Source: Anarhynchus alexandrinus (Eukaryota > Chordata > Aves > Charadriiformes > Charadriidae). From it: 64,000 bases of DNA. Of the stretch, positions 12,967 to 25,300 are shown in pieces. The stretch spans positions 85,182-149,181 of the forward strand of contig VUYV01000401.1 of NCBI GenBank assembly GCA_008711295.1. The letters run 5' to 3'. The notes under the pieces are model-generated. The model searched no databases. It was not told where the DNA came from and saw only the letters and a program-made list of their open reading frames with translations. Both the position numbers and the translations under genes were made by a program. The stretch's first letter is position 1. Every line of letters begins with the position of its first letter.

Positions 12967-13141
12967 GCAGTGGGACACGTTACCCAGAGGTTGGCCAGTT
13001 TCTATTAATGGAGTTTTTTTTTGAGGCTGGACTGGACAAAGCCTAAGATTTGATCTGAGCTCAGAGCTTAATTTTGAGTAGGAGGTTGAACTAAAGACCG
13101 CCTGAGGTCCCTTCTCATATGACTTATGATTCTATGATTTT
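12967..13141 (+). mobile_element. Old CR1 3' end
   Basis: Starts near CAGTGGGACACGTTACCCAG, the DNA form of the conserved HWxRLPRE region, and runs through a decayed terminal segment to GATTCTATGATTTTATTG. Compared with young copies it has many substitutions and short insertions (for example a T run at 13014-13022). No open frame remains. It is immediately followed, in the opposite orientation, by the young CR1 at 13173. Confidence 0.85.
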
Positions 13142-13172
13142 ATTGTTTCCGCCCAAAGAGTCGATAATATAA

Positions 13173-13660
13173 AATCATAGAATCATAGAATCATAGAATG
13201 GTTTAGGTTGGAAAGGACCTTGAAGATCATCGAGTTCCAACTCCCCTGCTATAGGCAGGGGCACCTCCCACTAGACCAGGTTGCCCAAGGCCACCTCCAG
13301 CCTGGCCTTGAACACCTCCAGGGATGGGGACGCCTCAATAACCTCTCGGGGCAACCTGTTCCAGTGCCTTACCACCCTCAAAGTGAAAAACTTCTTCCTA
13401 ATGTTCAATCTAAACCTGCCCTCTTCCANGGATGCAGTACTCCAGGTGGGGTCTCACGAGAGTGGAGTAGAGGGGCAGAATCACCTCCCTCGCCCTGCTG
13501 GCCACACTTCTTTTGATGCAGCCCAGGATGCGGTTGGCCTTCTGGCCTGAAAGGCACATTGCTGGCTCATGTTGAGCTTCTCGTCGATCAGCACACCCAG
13601 GTCCTTCTCCTCAGTGCTGCTCTCAATCCATTCCCTGCCCAACCTGTAATTGTGCTTGGG
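13173..13660 (-). mobile_element. Young CR1 with a collapsed gap
   Basis: Minus-strand CR1 of the young subfamily. The 3' tail (three CATAGAAT units) lies at the left and the 5' truncation point at the right, just after a segment reading TGTAATTGTGCTTGGG. At 13429 a single N joins two parts that are not adjacent in the family. By comparison with the copy at 58331-59155, the bases equivalent to 58649-58909, about 261 bp, are missing. The visible parts encode the ORF2 C-terminus on the minus strand. The segment around 13534-13570 shares a one-base frame change with the 58331 copy. Confidence 0.95.
13429..13429. other. Assembly join (single N)
   Basis: One undetermined base inside a CR1 replaces roughly 261 bp expected from the intact sister copy at 58331. 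It is a mis-sized gap, not a one-base ambiguity. Confidence 0.85.
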
Positions 13661-16600
13661 TTATATAATGTCATAATTTTGACTGAGAGAAACGGAGTGG
13701 GTAATTGCAAGTAAGAAGTAACAATATCAATTAACACAAAGCAATGCATCTGTCTAAGCAAAGGTTTTAGGCTTTTTTTTTTGGGACAGTGTTTTTTTTT
13801 GGTCAATAGAAGAAAGGGGATAGAGGAAGGATGTTGGGGAGCAAGATGGTGATACACTTCCCCAGATGTTGGGCAGCAGTTCCTTTCAAACATGAGATAA
13901 AATATGAAAGGGCCTTTATAGTGCTGACTGTCCATGCTGTGTCAGATAGATGTTTTACAGACAATTAGTTTGTTTCAAAAACATTATTCATAACCAAGAC
14001 AAGGAAAAAACACTTTTAACCGATCTTTGCCTGGTTTTGAGCATATAAAGGCATTGGGTTGGAAGACGAGATAAGATATTGTCTCAGCACTGCCATTGCC
14101 TTAGCAGGTTACTGAACAATCTACCTGTTTTATGTCTTTGCTTACAAGTGTTTTGTAAAGCAGGGCAATAATAATAGTCTACTTAAAGAGCTCTTCAATG
14201 CAAAATCGTATCATCACTCCAACTGCAAAGATAACTGAATGAATTATGCATTTTATACAGTGTACTCAGTAAGTGCTTGCAGATTGAAATACTGTTATTT
14301 TTGGTTAAATAGTAGCAAGTGTGTTGACTGATTTGTTATGATGTTTTAAATTTCTCCCATGAGTCTTCAGTTAACTGAACTGAGACTTATTAAATACATC
14401 TTGGTAAAATCCCTAAAGCATGAAATAATTCTGTGCTTTTTTAATTTTTTCATCTCTCTGTGATCAGTCTGCTGGGAAAGAAAAAAACAACAGCAAAAGC
14501 CTCAACGTATAGACCTGTTTGATTTTTTTTTGACGGGGATTTAATCTGTTTTACAATAGGAAGAAAGAGTATAAAAGCTAGGCAACAAGTGCTTGCATTG
14601 GAACACATTCTGGGTTTGAGGTTAGATCTTTTGCTTAAGGTAAGTCCCCTTCGTGCTGCGTCCCAGGTGCAAAGTAACTTTAAAGTTCTCTGAAAGCTTG
14701 GGAAGATTATGTATTGCATTTGCAAACTCACATTACTTAAACTTTTGCCTCTTTTGCCTTAACCCACTTAACTGCTGGCTAGCCCTAAGATGCTGCAAGT
14801 AAGTTAGCAGCATCTGACTTCCGATTTTACCAGCAGTTTAAGGTCTTCCCACTCAACGCAATTGGGGTCTTTTAAGTCCTTATAAAATTAGGTGCAAAGG
14901 CATAAAAATAGAAATAGGGTGGCTGAAATAAAGTCATTGTTTCTGCATCCAAAAGGTTCCATCAGGTAGTCTCTGCTTATGGAAGGCTGGGAATGGGAAA
15001 GCTCATTAGACACTACAAAATGAGATAGGGCTGCTTATTGCCAAATTTAGCAAAAATGGGCTCCAAGCTGTAACTTCTGTACACTTTGAAGGTTTAGAAC
15101 AATAATGTATCTCTGTAGGATAGAATACCTCATATGATCCACGTAGATGTGTAAGAAACCTGGTGTCATAGGCCTGTACCTGTGCCAAGTTTTCTCTCCT
15201 GCATTGGAGGTCAAGGGTAGTTACTGGCTTCCAAGCACTTATTTATATAGATTATCCACCAGAAAACAATCAAGATCAGTTCATCGCAGACATTACATTT
15301 TTATGAAATTGCACCAGTTTTGTTACTTAATAAAAGAAGTTGATCACTAATTAGGCACAAAATGGGGAGTCGGTTGGGTGTTACATAATTTTTGAAGGCT
15401 TTGTACAATCAGTACAGTGTCATGATTTATATTGTGCATTTTGTCCCTCAGAAAGTCTAGGTACCACCTTGTTTAAATAAAGCAAACACTGGAAAATATA
15501 GAAAAAACTCCTGAAGTGTGGGTAGGAATAAGGGAAGATGCTTACAAGGAGCCTATGTTAAAAATTGTTTTAAAAAAATAATCAAAACCCCCATCCTGTT
15601 CACAGTTCTGTCTTTAACTTGTACACTTAATTATTACAATTTTCCACTCAAGTAGATGGGAATTGTCAATTTACATCGTAACAGCCTGCATGCATGTAGA
15701 TACCTGATTTGTGTGTGCAGATGCAACACATATTAAAAAGGTATTTTCACAGATAATTTCTGAAGAATGTAAAAAAAATTTTGTTGTTTTTGTTTTTTCT
15801 GTGTCCAGGCTTAGCTGTTAAAGTAATGGTGGGAAAGCAGAAACCATTTTTCTCCTTCCATTATTTTCTAACAGAAAGGAAAGAAAAGAAAAATGTGGTT
15901 TAGGACAATTGTAAATGGAGTAAGAAATTATTGTTTTCCAAACAAACCAAATGGTTTTTGTGCAGGATTAAATGATCGGTCCTGTGACATGCCTCAAAAT
16001 GGCAAAGCTGGTTTAGCCCTTATTTCACTTTCATGACGGATTATATGCTTCACATAATTTCATATACCTCACACTTCACAGATTTCATGGAATTCTGCAC
16101 TTACAGGGTCCAGGCATTGAAAAAGTAGATAAAATTCTTCCCGTTTAGGTATTTCTCAGCTTTAAACAGCTGTTGAAGACTGAGTTTTGTAAAAAGTATA
16201 TGTATGAAGAAGGAAAGGGCTTAAAGGGGGGGCGTGGAGCAACAGAAGAGCAATTCGGGAGATGCTGCATTTTATGATCAGAGCAGCTTCCTTTCTGCAA
16301 CTGCAATTTTAGTCATTATATTAAATTTAATAAAGCCTTGATAGCATATATGGAATAATGAGGATTACATCATTACTTTTGTTTGGGCACAAGAAGCAAG
16401 AACACTAGAGGAGGAGGTGGAAAGATTCCTTGCCTTTTTTATTTTTGAAGGAAAAGAAGATCTCACAGTGGCATGAGAAAGAAAGATTATGGGTGTGCAA
16501 AACCCTACTGTACTTTAAGGTAACATCCAAATTAGGAATGTTTTATCAGTATAGTAGTAGGAAATCCAGACATTGCATAAAGGAGTTGTAACAAAGGAAG

Positions 16601-17389
16601 GTTTTGGACCAGCTTAAGAAGCAGCGTGTTGTCAGACATGAATCACACGTTCTGATGCACTTGACAGAAAGCTCTTCTGACAGGCGTGCATACGGTTACT
16701 TCACTATCAGCAGTTTTCTAAAGCTCAAAAAAAAAAATGTATTTCATTTCATTTAATTAACTCACACAGAACATGGAATACCAACCAAAAATGAAACAAA
16801 TACAAAAATTTTTCAATCAAAAAAATTCTTTCATTTTCTGTCTTGGAATGTGAGAACTGCAGGAGGACAGTGAATGCTGGCAGTGGTCACAGTGCAGTGT
16901 ATCAATGATTCCTTTTTAAGGTGGTTTTGACCAGATGAAGTACTGAGATTCATTAGGAGACTTGAAATGAATTTTTCTGTCTGTTCAGAGAGGAGAAATT
17001 CAATCACTGTTCCAGCAGCTCTCACTTAATTTCTGAGAAGATTTGATCCCATAAATTTTGTTGGTTAGCTGTGAATAATTTCGAAGCCTCATATATTCTG
17101 TGCTTTCTCATATAAATAGCCATCTGCCCTGAGTTTCCTCTGAATTGCATTTTAACTATGTTATTCCTGATCTTTCTAATTTATTGAACTAGCATGGAAT
17201 ATATTTATATAAAGTTAGTAATTCAATTACTTCCTTGATGAAAAACATAGCTGCTATAATTTTATTAGGATTTTTAATCAGGGGAAAAAAGAATGACCTT
17301 TCTAAATGTTATGGAGCTAGTTTTATTCTTTGGTGTCTTTGTAAGATTACAAATAATTTTGATTTAAGACATAGCAGATTAGCTGCATC
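13661..17389. other. AT-rich DNA without recognised genes
   Basis: About 3.7 kb. No CR1 or LTR ends, no RNA gene and no open frame with recognisable motifs. A GGGGGGGCG run lies near 16227. Confidence 0.55.
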
Positions 17390-17404
17390 CAGGCATCGAT
17401 GAAG

Positions 17405-17706
17405 TTGCGGTAAGAAGAGAGAGAGACATTGGGGCCTTGGGACAGCTGGTTAAGGGATCAGGTGCACAAGTAGTGTTCTCTATCCTTCCAGCTGCAGGGA
17501 ATGATGAAGGAAGAAACAGGAAGACCCAGCAGATCAATACCTGGTTTCAAGCCTGGTGTCATGGGCAGAATTTTGGGCTTTTTGATCACAGGTCAGTCTG
17601 TATGACACCACGCCATCTGGCGTCAGATGGGATATGCCTATTTCAAAGCCGGAAAAGGATCTTTGTGCAGGAATTGGCAGGGCTCATTGAAAGAGCTTTA
17701 AACTAG
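17405..17706 (+). pseudogene. CR1 ORF1 esterase-domain fragment
   Basis: An open frame ending in LIERALN and a stop. It carries the blocks GAQVVFSILPAAG, NTWFQAWCHGQNFGLFDH, a degraded APDGIHLS-type block (here ASDGICLFQ) and KRIFVQELAGLIERALN. These are the C-terminal blocks of the SGNH-type esterase encoded by CR1 ORF1. In that family the GxHLS block holds the catalytic Asp and His near the C-terminus; here the His position reads Cys, so the catalytic His is lost. The N-terminal catalytic Ser region is not present. In intact elements this protein acts with ORF2 in retrotransposition. Confidence 0.82.
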
Positions 17707-17871
17707 ATTTGAAGGGAGAAGGGGATAAAGCAAGGCTTGATAGAGATAAGCCTGGGGGCAGCATTCCAGTGTTTGAGGGACAGTGTGCTAGAGAGGTCCT
17801 TTGGTCTTCCAAAGGGCAGTGGAGATAGGGGATGGAGGTCCACAAGGCAGCAAAGACACAAGGGTTTGTCC

Positions 17872-18240
17872 TGGTTTGATGTGAGAGTCTGTTATAGACC
17901 ACCCAACTGGGATGAAGAGTTGGATGAAATATTGCATAAGCAGCTGGGAGAAGTTTCACGATCTCTAGCCCTTGTTCTCATGGGAGACTTCAACTTAGCA
18001 GATGTCTGCTGGAAATACAATACAGCAGAGCGAAAACAATCTAGGTTTCTGTAGCATGTGGAAGATAACTTCCTGACACAGCTGGTGAGCGAGCCAACTA
18101 GGGAAGGTGCCCCACTGGACCTGTTGTTTGATAACAGAGAAGGACTTGGGAGTGATGTGATGGTTGGAGGCTGTCTTGGGCACAGCAGTCATGAAATGAT
18201 AGAGTTTTCGATTCTTGGAGAAGTAACGTATGATCATACA
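17872..18240 (+). pseudogene. CR1 ORF2 endonuclease-domain fragment
   Basis: Two adjoining pieces in slightly broken frame. The first has RVCYRPPNWDEELDE and LVLMGDFNLADVCW; the second has DNFLTQLVSEPTREGAPLDL and GHSSHEMIEFSIL. They correspond to the C-terminal half of the apurinic-type endonuclease of CR1 ORF2. The GDFN block holds the catalytic Asp/Asn of exonuclease-endonuclease-phosphatase enzymes, and the SDHE block supplies the terminal catalytic Asp/His. Here that block reads SSHE, so the Asp is replaced by Ser. A stop at 18052-18054 separates the two pieces. The N-terminal half is missing. Confidence 0.85.
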
Positions 18241-18293
18241 CATATGTTGTGGGCTCACTGCTGAATGAAGTGGGTGCCCTGGTGATGGAGGGT

Positions 18294-18341
18294 GCAGAGA
18301 AGGCAGAGTTACTGAATGCAGAGAAGGTAGAGTCACTGAAT
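18294..18341 (+). repeat. In-frame 24-bp tandem duplication inside CR1 ORF2
   Basis: Two 24-bp units, 18294-18317 and 18318-18341, differ at two bases. They encode AEKAELLN and AEKVESLN, so the duplication adds eight residues without changing frame in the linker before the reverse transcriptase (followed by AFFASVFTAK). Confidence 0.85.
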
Positions 18342-18757
18342 GCTTTCTTTGCTTCAGTCTTTACTGCTAAGGCCGGCCCTCAGGAATCCTAGACACTGGA
18401 GGTAAGAGAAAAAGTCTGGAGAAAGGATGACTTTCCCGTGGTTGAGGAGGATTGGGTTAGAGATAATTTAGGCAAACTTGACACCCACAAATCCATGGGC
18501 CTCAACGGGCACAAGCTTGAACATAGGAAGTTCCATCTAAACACAAGGAGGAACTTCTTTACTTTGAGGGTGCCAGAGACCTGGCACAGGCTGCCCAGAG
18601 AGGTGGTGGAGTCTCCCACTCGCGACATTCAAAACCTGCCTGGACGCCGTGCTGTGCAACCTGCTGTAGGTGACCCTGCTCGGGCAGGGGGGTTGGATTA
18701 GATGATCTCCAGTGGTCTTTTCCAACCCTGACCATTCTGTGACTCTGTGATTCTCTT

Positions 18758-20588
18758 TGCTTTTGATATGAGAATCATGGCTTCCTCAAAATTATGGGGC
18801 ATGTGAAGCTGTTCTGGTTTGATGAAAACTCAAGCAAAAATCTTGGGTTATCTTGGCCAAAAAATTGACTGATTGTCCCAGAATTGCTAAAGAATACATG
18901 CCAGATTTCATATTTCCAAATTCGTGTTAAATAATTTTGAGAGCTGCTGTATATAAATATATATACACACAAATATAATATGTAAACAGGAGGGCAGCTT
19001 AAGAAGAAAACTTTGGCAAGGAGATATCCCAGAGGCTAAAAGAAAGAAACATGACTGTGTATATACAGTAGTGGTCAGGGCATCACTTATGATATGAGCA
19101 ACAATAAAATTAGGAAATGACAATCAAATATCATAAAATCTGTATCAATTCAATGACTATTTGGCAGGGAAACCCTCTAGGCCACTTTGTCTTGCATACA
19201 CTGAAAAATCATACTGCTGAAAGCTTGCAAATTAAAAATTTCTCTGAGCAGAGAAAACATACTACAGCAGTCCATCAGATATGGTTTAATTCAGTGCCAA
19301 GACTCTTCTATATCCCCACAGGTCATAGAAAAGATGGCAAGGTATGTGCTTGTTTATAGACAGTCACATTCAAAGTGTGTTTGACATCCATTGCAGCTGG
19401 CTAAAGTTCTTGAAACAGAAGATTTTTTTGTTGGTGTAGGCAGAAAGCAGTGATTACAGCCAAATATATGAGCAATTCCCTAGAAAAACATGAAGTCTGA
19501 GGTATGAATTGCTTCGCACATTGTGAATTCTACTAGAATATAGAGTTCTAGAATATATATCCTTTTAAATATTGTCTTTCAGTGTCTTCAATTTCAGTAC
19601 TCATTATCCAACAGATATCACACCCAGATCTTAATTATCATAGTGGTTTCATCTGCGTACTGTTGAATTTACATGTCTAAGGATCCATGCTATCAGAATA
19701 ATTTACCCACATCTGACATCTAAAAATGCACTAAATTATAGCTCTAATATATAGTTACATCACTTTTTCAATTATACTAATTGTTTTTTCAATTAGACTA
19801 AGGAGCTTCACATACACACCAACAGCTAGTGATAACTTTTCTGTCAACAGTAAATCTCTTTCCTATCAAGTCTTTAGCTTCTGTGATTTGATAGAGGAGG
19901 GATTTGATATCTTACTTAGTCTCGTCAATCTGATCCAAAACAAAAATTCTTATACCCAGGAGTTAGAAGTACCAGCCCTGCTGTACTCCTGTCTGTCTGG
20001 ATAGGGAGTGTGGACTCCAAGGAAGCTTAAATGTGTTTCTTTAAATTGGCTTTGCTGGACTCTGATGGAGTGTGACTTTTGAAAACTTGAATTAATTCTT
20101 TCTTTAAAAGAATAGTTGATGCAAGCGTTCATTAGAAGCCATTTTTTGTGCCATAAATATGGACAGGTTAAACATGCCACATGTATGCATATGCTTTATC
20201 ACCTAAAATCATCACTATAGCCCCTTTTCTTCCATTAATCTGCAGAGAACACACTCTCATGTCCCAATGTTTGATATTCCGTTAAGGTTCTGCTTAACTC
20301 TGCTGCTCTTCATTAAGTCAAATCAAAATATCATGTAAAGAAATAAGAACAAGAATCTTCCATTAAATCAACAAAATGTTGACAGTCTAAAAAGCAGGTG
20401 ATAACCTGTATTATTTTACATTTCATTTCCCAATATTGATCCCTCCATATCACATATGCAGTACAGCAGAGTTATAAGTAATAGTATCGTGGGTGTGATT
20501 TTATAAAACAAGCTGTCCTGAACACGTATTACTCCTCTTCCTTATAAGCCAATGATTTCTTGTATGAAATAATTATATTCCATATGCA
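18758..20588. other. AT-rich DNA without recognised genes
   Basis: Short AT-alternating stretches near 18950-18978. No credible exon or repeat family recognised. Confidence 0.55.
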
Positions 20589-20886
20589 ACTAGGGCATGT
20601 AGTGATAGGATGAGGGGCAATGGCTTTAAACTGGAAGAGGGCAGGTTTAGATTAAATGTTAGGAAGACATTTTTCACTCTGAGGGTGGTGAGGCACTGGA
20701 ACAGGTTGCCCAGAGAAGCTGTGAATGCCCCATCCCTGGAAGTGTTCAAGGCCAGGCTGGATGGGGCTTTGAGTAGCCTGGTCTAGTGGTGTCTAGAGGT
20801 GTCCCTGCCATGGCAGGGGGGTTGGAACAGATGATCTTCAAGGTCCCTTCCAACCTAAACCATTCTATGGTTCTATGATTCTATGA
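20589..20886 (+). mobile_element. CR1 3' end, 5'-truncated, about 300 bp
   Basis: Begins abruptly at ACTAGGGCATGTAGTG, inside the ORF2 C-terminal coding part, and ends in CCATTCTATGGTTCTATGATTC. The coding part reads as NIRK-like and [12 protein letters not shown] blocks, with changes relative to the youngest copies (GAGAAGCTGTGAATGCC instead of GAGAGGTTGTTGAGGCC). This matches the variant also seen in the 46168 element, so it belongs to a sister subfamily. Confidence 0.95.
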
Positions 20887-22314
20887 ATTCTAGGGAGCTG
20901 TTAAGAAAACTTAAAGTAAAATGTCATGCCAAACACAGAGACTTTTTACAAGATAAGTCAAACTTTTGGAAACTGTATTCCATTTCTGCAGTTACTTGCA
21001 ACATCGGATAAAATGAAATTCACTCCTTTTGCTGCCCTGTTATTTCTATTATAGAAATTATAATTTGAATAGAGTCTCATTTCAATCTCTAGGAAAAAAT
21101 GAAAATATTCTTTAAGTTAGAACTATGCCAAGTCTACCTTTTTAATGTAATTTTACAGGATTTTTCTATTTTAAAGTCATATTTTAACACTATCAAAAGA
21201 GTGACTTCCTAGTTCCCACTGTATTCACAAGACTTGCCCTTCTTCATTGGAGTTCATGTTCAGAAGTCCTGCTGTGAAACTCTAGCTCAGAGATTGATGA
21301 TTCTTTTAAAATCTGGCAAAGGCAGTTTAATTTAATCCATTTGGACAATGTAGACAACAATATGTGAATTAGAATCCTTGGATCCAAGAATAAAACCAAG
21401 GTGTGTAGAGTCACCTTCTACACACAAAACATTTTGAAGCAAATGGTAATCATATAATCTATGGTGTACTCCAGTATCCTTTTTTTTTCTCACACAGATT
21501 AAGATTTCTAAGGTCACAAAAACGTAGGCCAAATTTTTATTCCTGTATCTTTGACACATTTTTTTCTCTGTTAACTTGTAATAATATTACTCTATTCAAC
21601 CAAATTTTTTCAGGAAAATGAAGACTCTCCCAATTCTTTAGGAAAAGTTACGGACAGCTGACTAGGTACAGAAAGAAATCATCCTTCTGGAGATACATAA
21701 TTGCCTAGTGAATAAAAAAAAAAATCATGAAAAAGATTTATTTTTTGTTGTGGTTTATGTTCCTAAGTTTGACCTTTGGTAGTCCACTTTTGAGAACTGT
21801 CAGTTTACATGCAAGGACTACAAAAAGTGTATTGTTCTCTCTAAAAGACAAGAAAAGCTAAACAGAAATATGATCAGTGAGATGTATTTGAAACTGTGCA
21901 AGAAGAATAAATCAAGCCGATTTCTCTGTCTGTACATCAGCCAATATAGCTGTGCTGACCTGTGTGTGCCCCATATTTATGCGGAAACGCATATGACAGG
22001 TGGATCTCCATTAACTCCATGTTCTGTGAGTGTCTTCAGTACAGTATTTTACTGTTTACTGCAGAACAATTAATTTCCTTTGCACAGGAGGAATACAAAG
22101 AATGAAAATATGCGTAGAAAAACAGAAAAGTTATAGATACATTTAAAGTAACAAAGCATAAAATAGTCCTGGAAATTACTACCTTTCAGCTATTGAAAAA
22201 GAGAAAGCTATCTAAAAGTGAATGTACACAAACTACGAGCTCTTCCTCTTCTCTTTCTTCCCCAAATACAAAAGACCTTACTCAATATAAAGATATTCCT
22301 CTTTTGCGGTCTAA
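20887..22314. other. AT-rich DNA without recognised genes
   Basis: No repeat termini, no RNA gene, no credible exon. Confidence 0.55.
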
Positions 22315-22390
22315 TAATCATAGAATCATAGAATAGTTTAGGTTGGAAAGGACCTTGAAGATGATCAAGTTCCAACCTCCCTGCCATAGT
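22315..22390 (-). mobile_element. Very short CR1 3' end
   Basis: Only the terminal 75 bp: two CATAGAAT units, TTTAGGTTGGAAAGGACC, TTGAAGATGATCAAG and CCTCCCTGCCATAG. It is strongly 5'-truncated. An imperfect AATAATCTTATTGAA duplication follows (22392-22425). Confidence 0.92.
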
Positions 22391-25300
22391 AATAATAATC
22401 TTATTGAAATAATCTTATTGAAAGGCTTAGATGAGGAAGAAAAACTTTCGTTTTCAGCTGAAGACTTAACTTAAGGCACTTTACAGTATATTAATAATGT
22501 TTGGAAGTCTGAACCAGTTTCTAAACTATAGTGACAGGAAAGTGATGAACTGTTCCCATCTTCACCCCTAAAAAAAATGCAGTTAGAACTCATGTATTGA
22601 AATATAATTTTATCTTATTTCTTTTCTGTATTTATAGTTTTGATGGTCCCAGACAGCTTTCCTCACTCCAGTCAGTGCAACATCATTGTTCAGTATGCGT
22701 GAAATGGCTGTTGGTGAGTAAATGTGTTAGGTACACATTTCCAGTGGAGTTGTTCATAATAGACAGGAGAAAAAACTGACTTGGAAAGCGTGCTTTTGAG
22801 ACTATGCCATGAAATTAAGATGGCTATCTCTTGCTAATGCTTTTCAGTATATACTGTTAAAGGAAAATGTCTTGGTATTCAGTTTGTTATTTCTCAAGTG
22901 TTGCACTGCATAAATGCAGTTTGTTTTGATACACAAAAACTATTATAGGGACAAATGTTTCTGTCGGTTTTTGTCAGAACAGTCTCACTGAATTGGCATA
23001 TGGTTGGGATTTCACCAAATCTCTGGGACAAGAATACAAGTGCTTAGCTAATATTAATAGCATCACTTTCAACTAGCACAGTTTAACAACTGCAAGAAAA
23101 AGTTACTTTTTGCGTAGCTCAGTGATTCTTTTTTTTTTTTTTTCAGTTCTCTGCAGGCGAGATTGTTCATTCTGAATTGCTACCAAAACTTCACAGGGAT
23201 TTTTAGCGATGTTGACTTAAAGGGAAAAACTAAAATTACCTGAATGCAATACTCTGAACCTACTTTCAGACTCCAGACGACTCAAATACTATAGATAAAT
23301 AGGTTCATGGATTTAATTAAAATTGTTATAAAGATAAGAGTCAGTAATATAGTTCTCACCTGCTATAACCATATATTGTATATCACCATACACTGCCACC
23401 ATATAGTCCGCTGAAAGTATTTAGAAATAGTTTTTTCAAGATGGGAATCATCTGTTTTCTATGCTACAACTAAAAATGAAACTGCACATTGATTACAAAA
23501 GTAGAACAAAGCAATGGAATCATTTAGCAGACTCCTAAAGTCCTGATCACTTGCACAAAATATAGAGCTAAGTTAAACATTTGGCATTATTTAATAAGTA
23601 CATGCATCTCAACAGGAAACTCAATATGAAGACAGGTAAAAAGGTTACAAATTGGAGTTGAAAACATGGCTATTCTTAATTATGTTGCTAACAGTTCATG
23701 TGATTCTGAAGCCAGGTGTCTCACCGAAGGGCATAGCTCTGTTGAATGACATGGTATGCTGCTGGGTTACATTTCCTGATGTTCTCATCTAAACTATTAA
23801 ATTCACAAATGCTTGGGGCCCAATCTCGTGGGTTTTATAATGAAGAGAATTGTAGCCCGTGCTCCTTCAACCAAGTAAGGAACATACGAGAATTCTATAC
23901 AACTAGAATATGAATCAGTATTTATAAAGCATAATGAATCTTCCTCCAGCCTTAAAGACTGGACATGTTTTCACAGTAGTTTTGCTAAAGAAGATATTAT
24001 GAATGACATTGTTTTGCTGGTTTTTGTTTTTGTTTTTCCTAACCATAGAGGTACCTGAGAATGAAAAGTAAATGAACTGGGAAGAACAAAAGCAGAGAAA
24101 ACGCTTTATTTTGGCAAACTATGTTCAGAGAAGGTCAAAATTATGTGTGTCTGAAACAGTTCAGGAAAATTTTCATTTCTCACCTCATTGAGACAAACAG
24201 GCAATAGCATTCATCAATTGCAGTTTGCACCATGAGGCAGTAGAGCTGTTCTTAAGGTCTCTGATGTAGATGTTCCGATGGTGAAATAGCAGTGTGGGGA
24301 AGCTTTTTGTTTTAAAGAGAGAACAATATGTGCAAATCCTTTTTTTTTTGTTTGTTTCTCCATCAAAATTATTTTTCAGGAGAAAGCTAGGATTTTTGTA
24401 CTAATTTTATTACTACTTATGCATTGTTGTGAGAATAGTCTTCTTTTTCACTAGTAATAATGTATTTCAATAGGAAATGTTGCTGGTTTTCTCCTGGAAG
24501 CTGATGTTAATTAGAGTACAATCTCACTCGATCTTTTGCTTCCATGCTGCTATCTGTAGTAGTATATCACCAATAATAGACAACACTTAGTTGTGTGTAC
24601 CATAATTCACCATTCTAAGAGCTTTACAAGGAGAACAGAGACAGGAAGCATCTGAAATTTTCATGAAGCACTACATCACTCATACCAAAATGCAGTATTT
24701 TGGGAATTTGAGTTGTAAAAACGCTTTTTTGTTTTGCTGTTAAATATCCCACAAGGTGTTGGGTTTGGTTTGGTTTGGTTTGGTTTATTTGTACACAAAG
24801 GAAAAAAATAAAGCAAGTTTGGTCTCTGATAGGTTTGCCTGGATTATGGTTTATGTGTTGGGTGCAGAGAGTGGGAGTCATGAATAATGTTTTATAAATG
24901 GAAAACCTTTGATTTTTACTCCAGTTTGTGTAAAACTCGCTATTCTTTTTGTCCTGGCAGTGATCAAGTTACACAACAGTGAAAGACGTAACTCCATAGG
25001 TATCCAGCTTCTTCCAAACTTTTAAATTCTTGGTGGCTTGCCTCATCTCCGCTGTCCTGTTGACAAAAGTTTGAGTAAATATGCTTGTGCAGATCAGAAA
25101 GCAAAGCTGTTCATGACACAGTGCACTTTTAAGTCACTAGATCACATTCTAATGAATAAGGTAAAGCAAAGTTTCTTTGTAGTTCCTACAGGTAATGCAA
25201 TATGGAGCCAGACTGTAAAAGGTCACTGGTTCATTCAGCACTGCCAGGCGCAGGTGTGAGCCCAAGTTTACAGCAATAGATCAGTTTGTTCAGGGAATCA

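Larger units (their letters stand above)
17390..18757 (+). mobile_element. Long internally deleted CR1 keeping ORF1 esterase and ORF2 endonuclease parts
   Basis: A CR1 of intermediate age. In order it shows the C-terminal part of the ORF1 esterase (17405-17706), an inter-ORF spacer, the C-terminal half of the ORF2 endonuclease (17872-18240), the linker before the reverse transcriptase with a 24-bp tandem duplication (18294-18341), and a short reverse transcriptase N-terminal piece (LDTHKSMGLNGH, to about 18512). After that it jumps directly into the 3'-terminal coding region (KLEHRKFHLNTRR) and the tail ATTCTGTGACTCTGTGATT. The reverse transcriptase core is absent and stops interrupt the frames, so it is dead. 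The left boundary is approximate. It could be one element with an internal deletion or two CR1 pieces joined at a shared GGGCAC-like junction. Confidence 0.9.

Noticed and set aside
13588..13935. 115-codon minus-strand frame
   Set aside because: It runs from unique sequence into the CR1 at 13173-13660, so it is a chance fusion across the insertion border.
14740..14910. Possible old SINE-like segment sharing TAAAATTAGGTGC with 48910-48935
   Set aside because: The shared stretch is only about 13 bases and does not extend.
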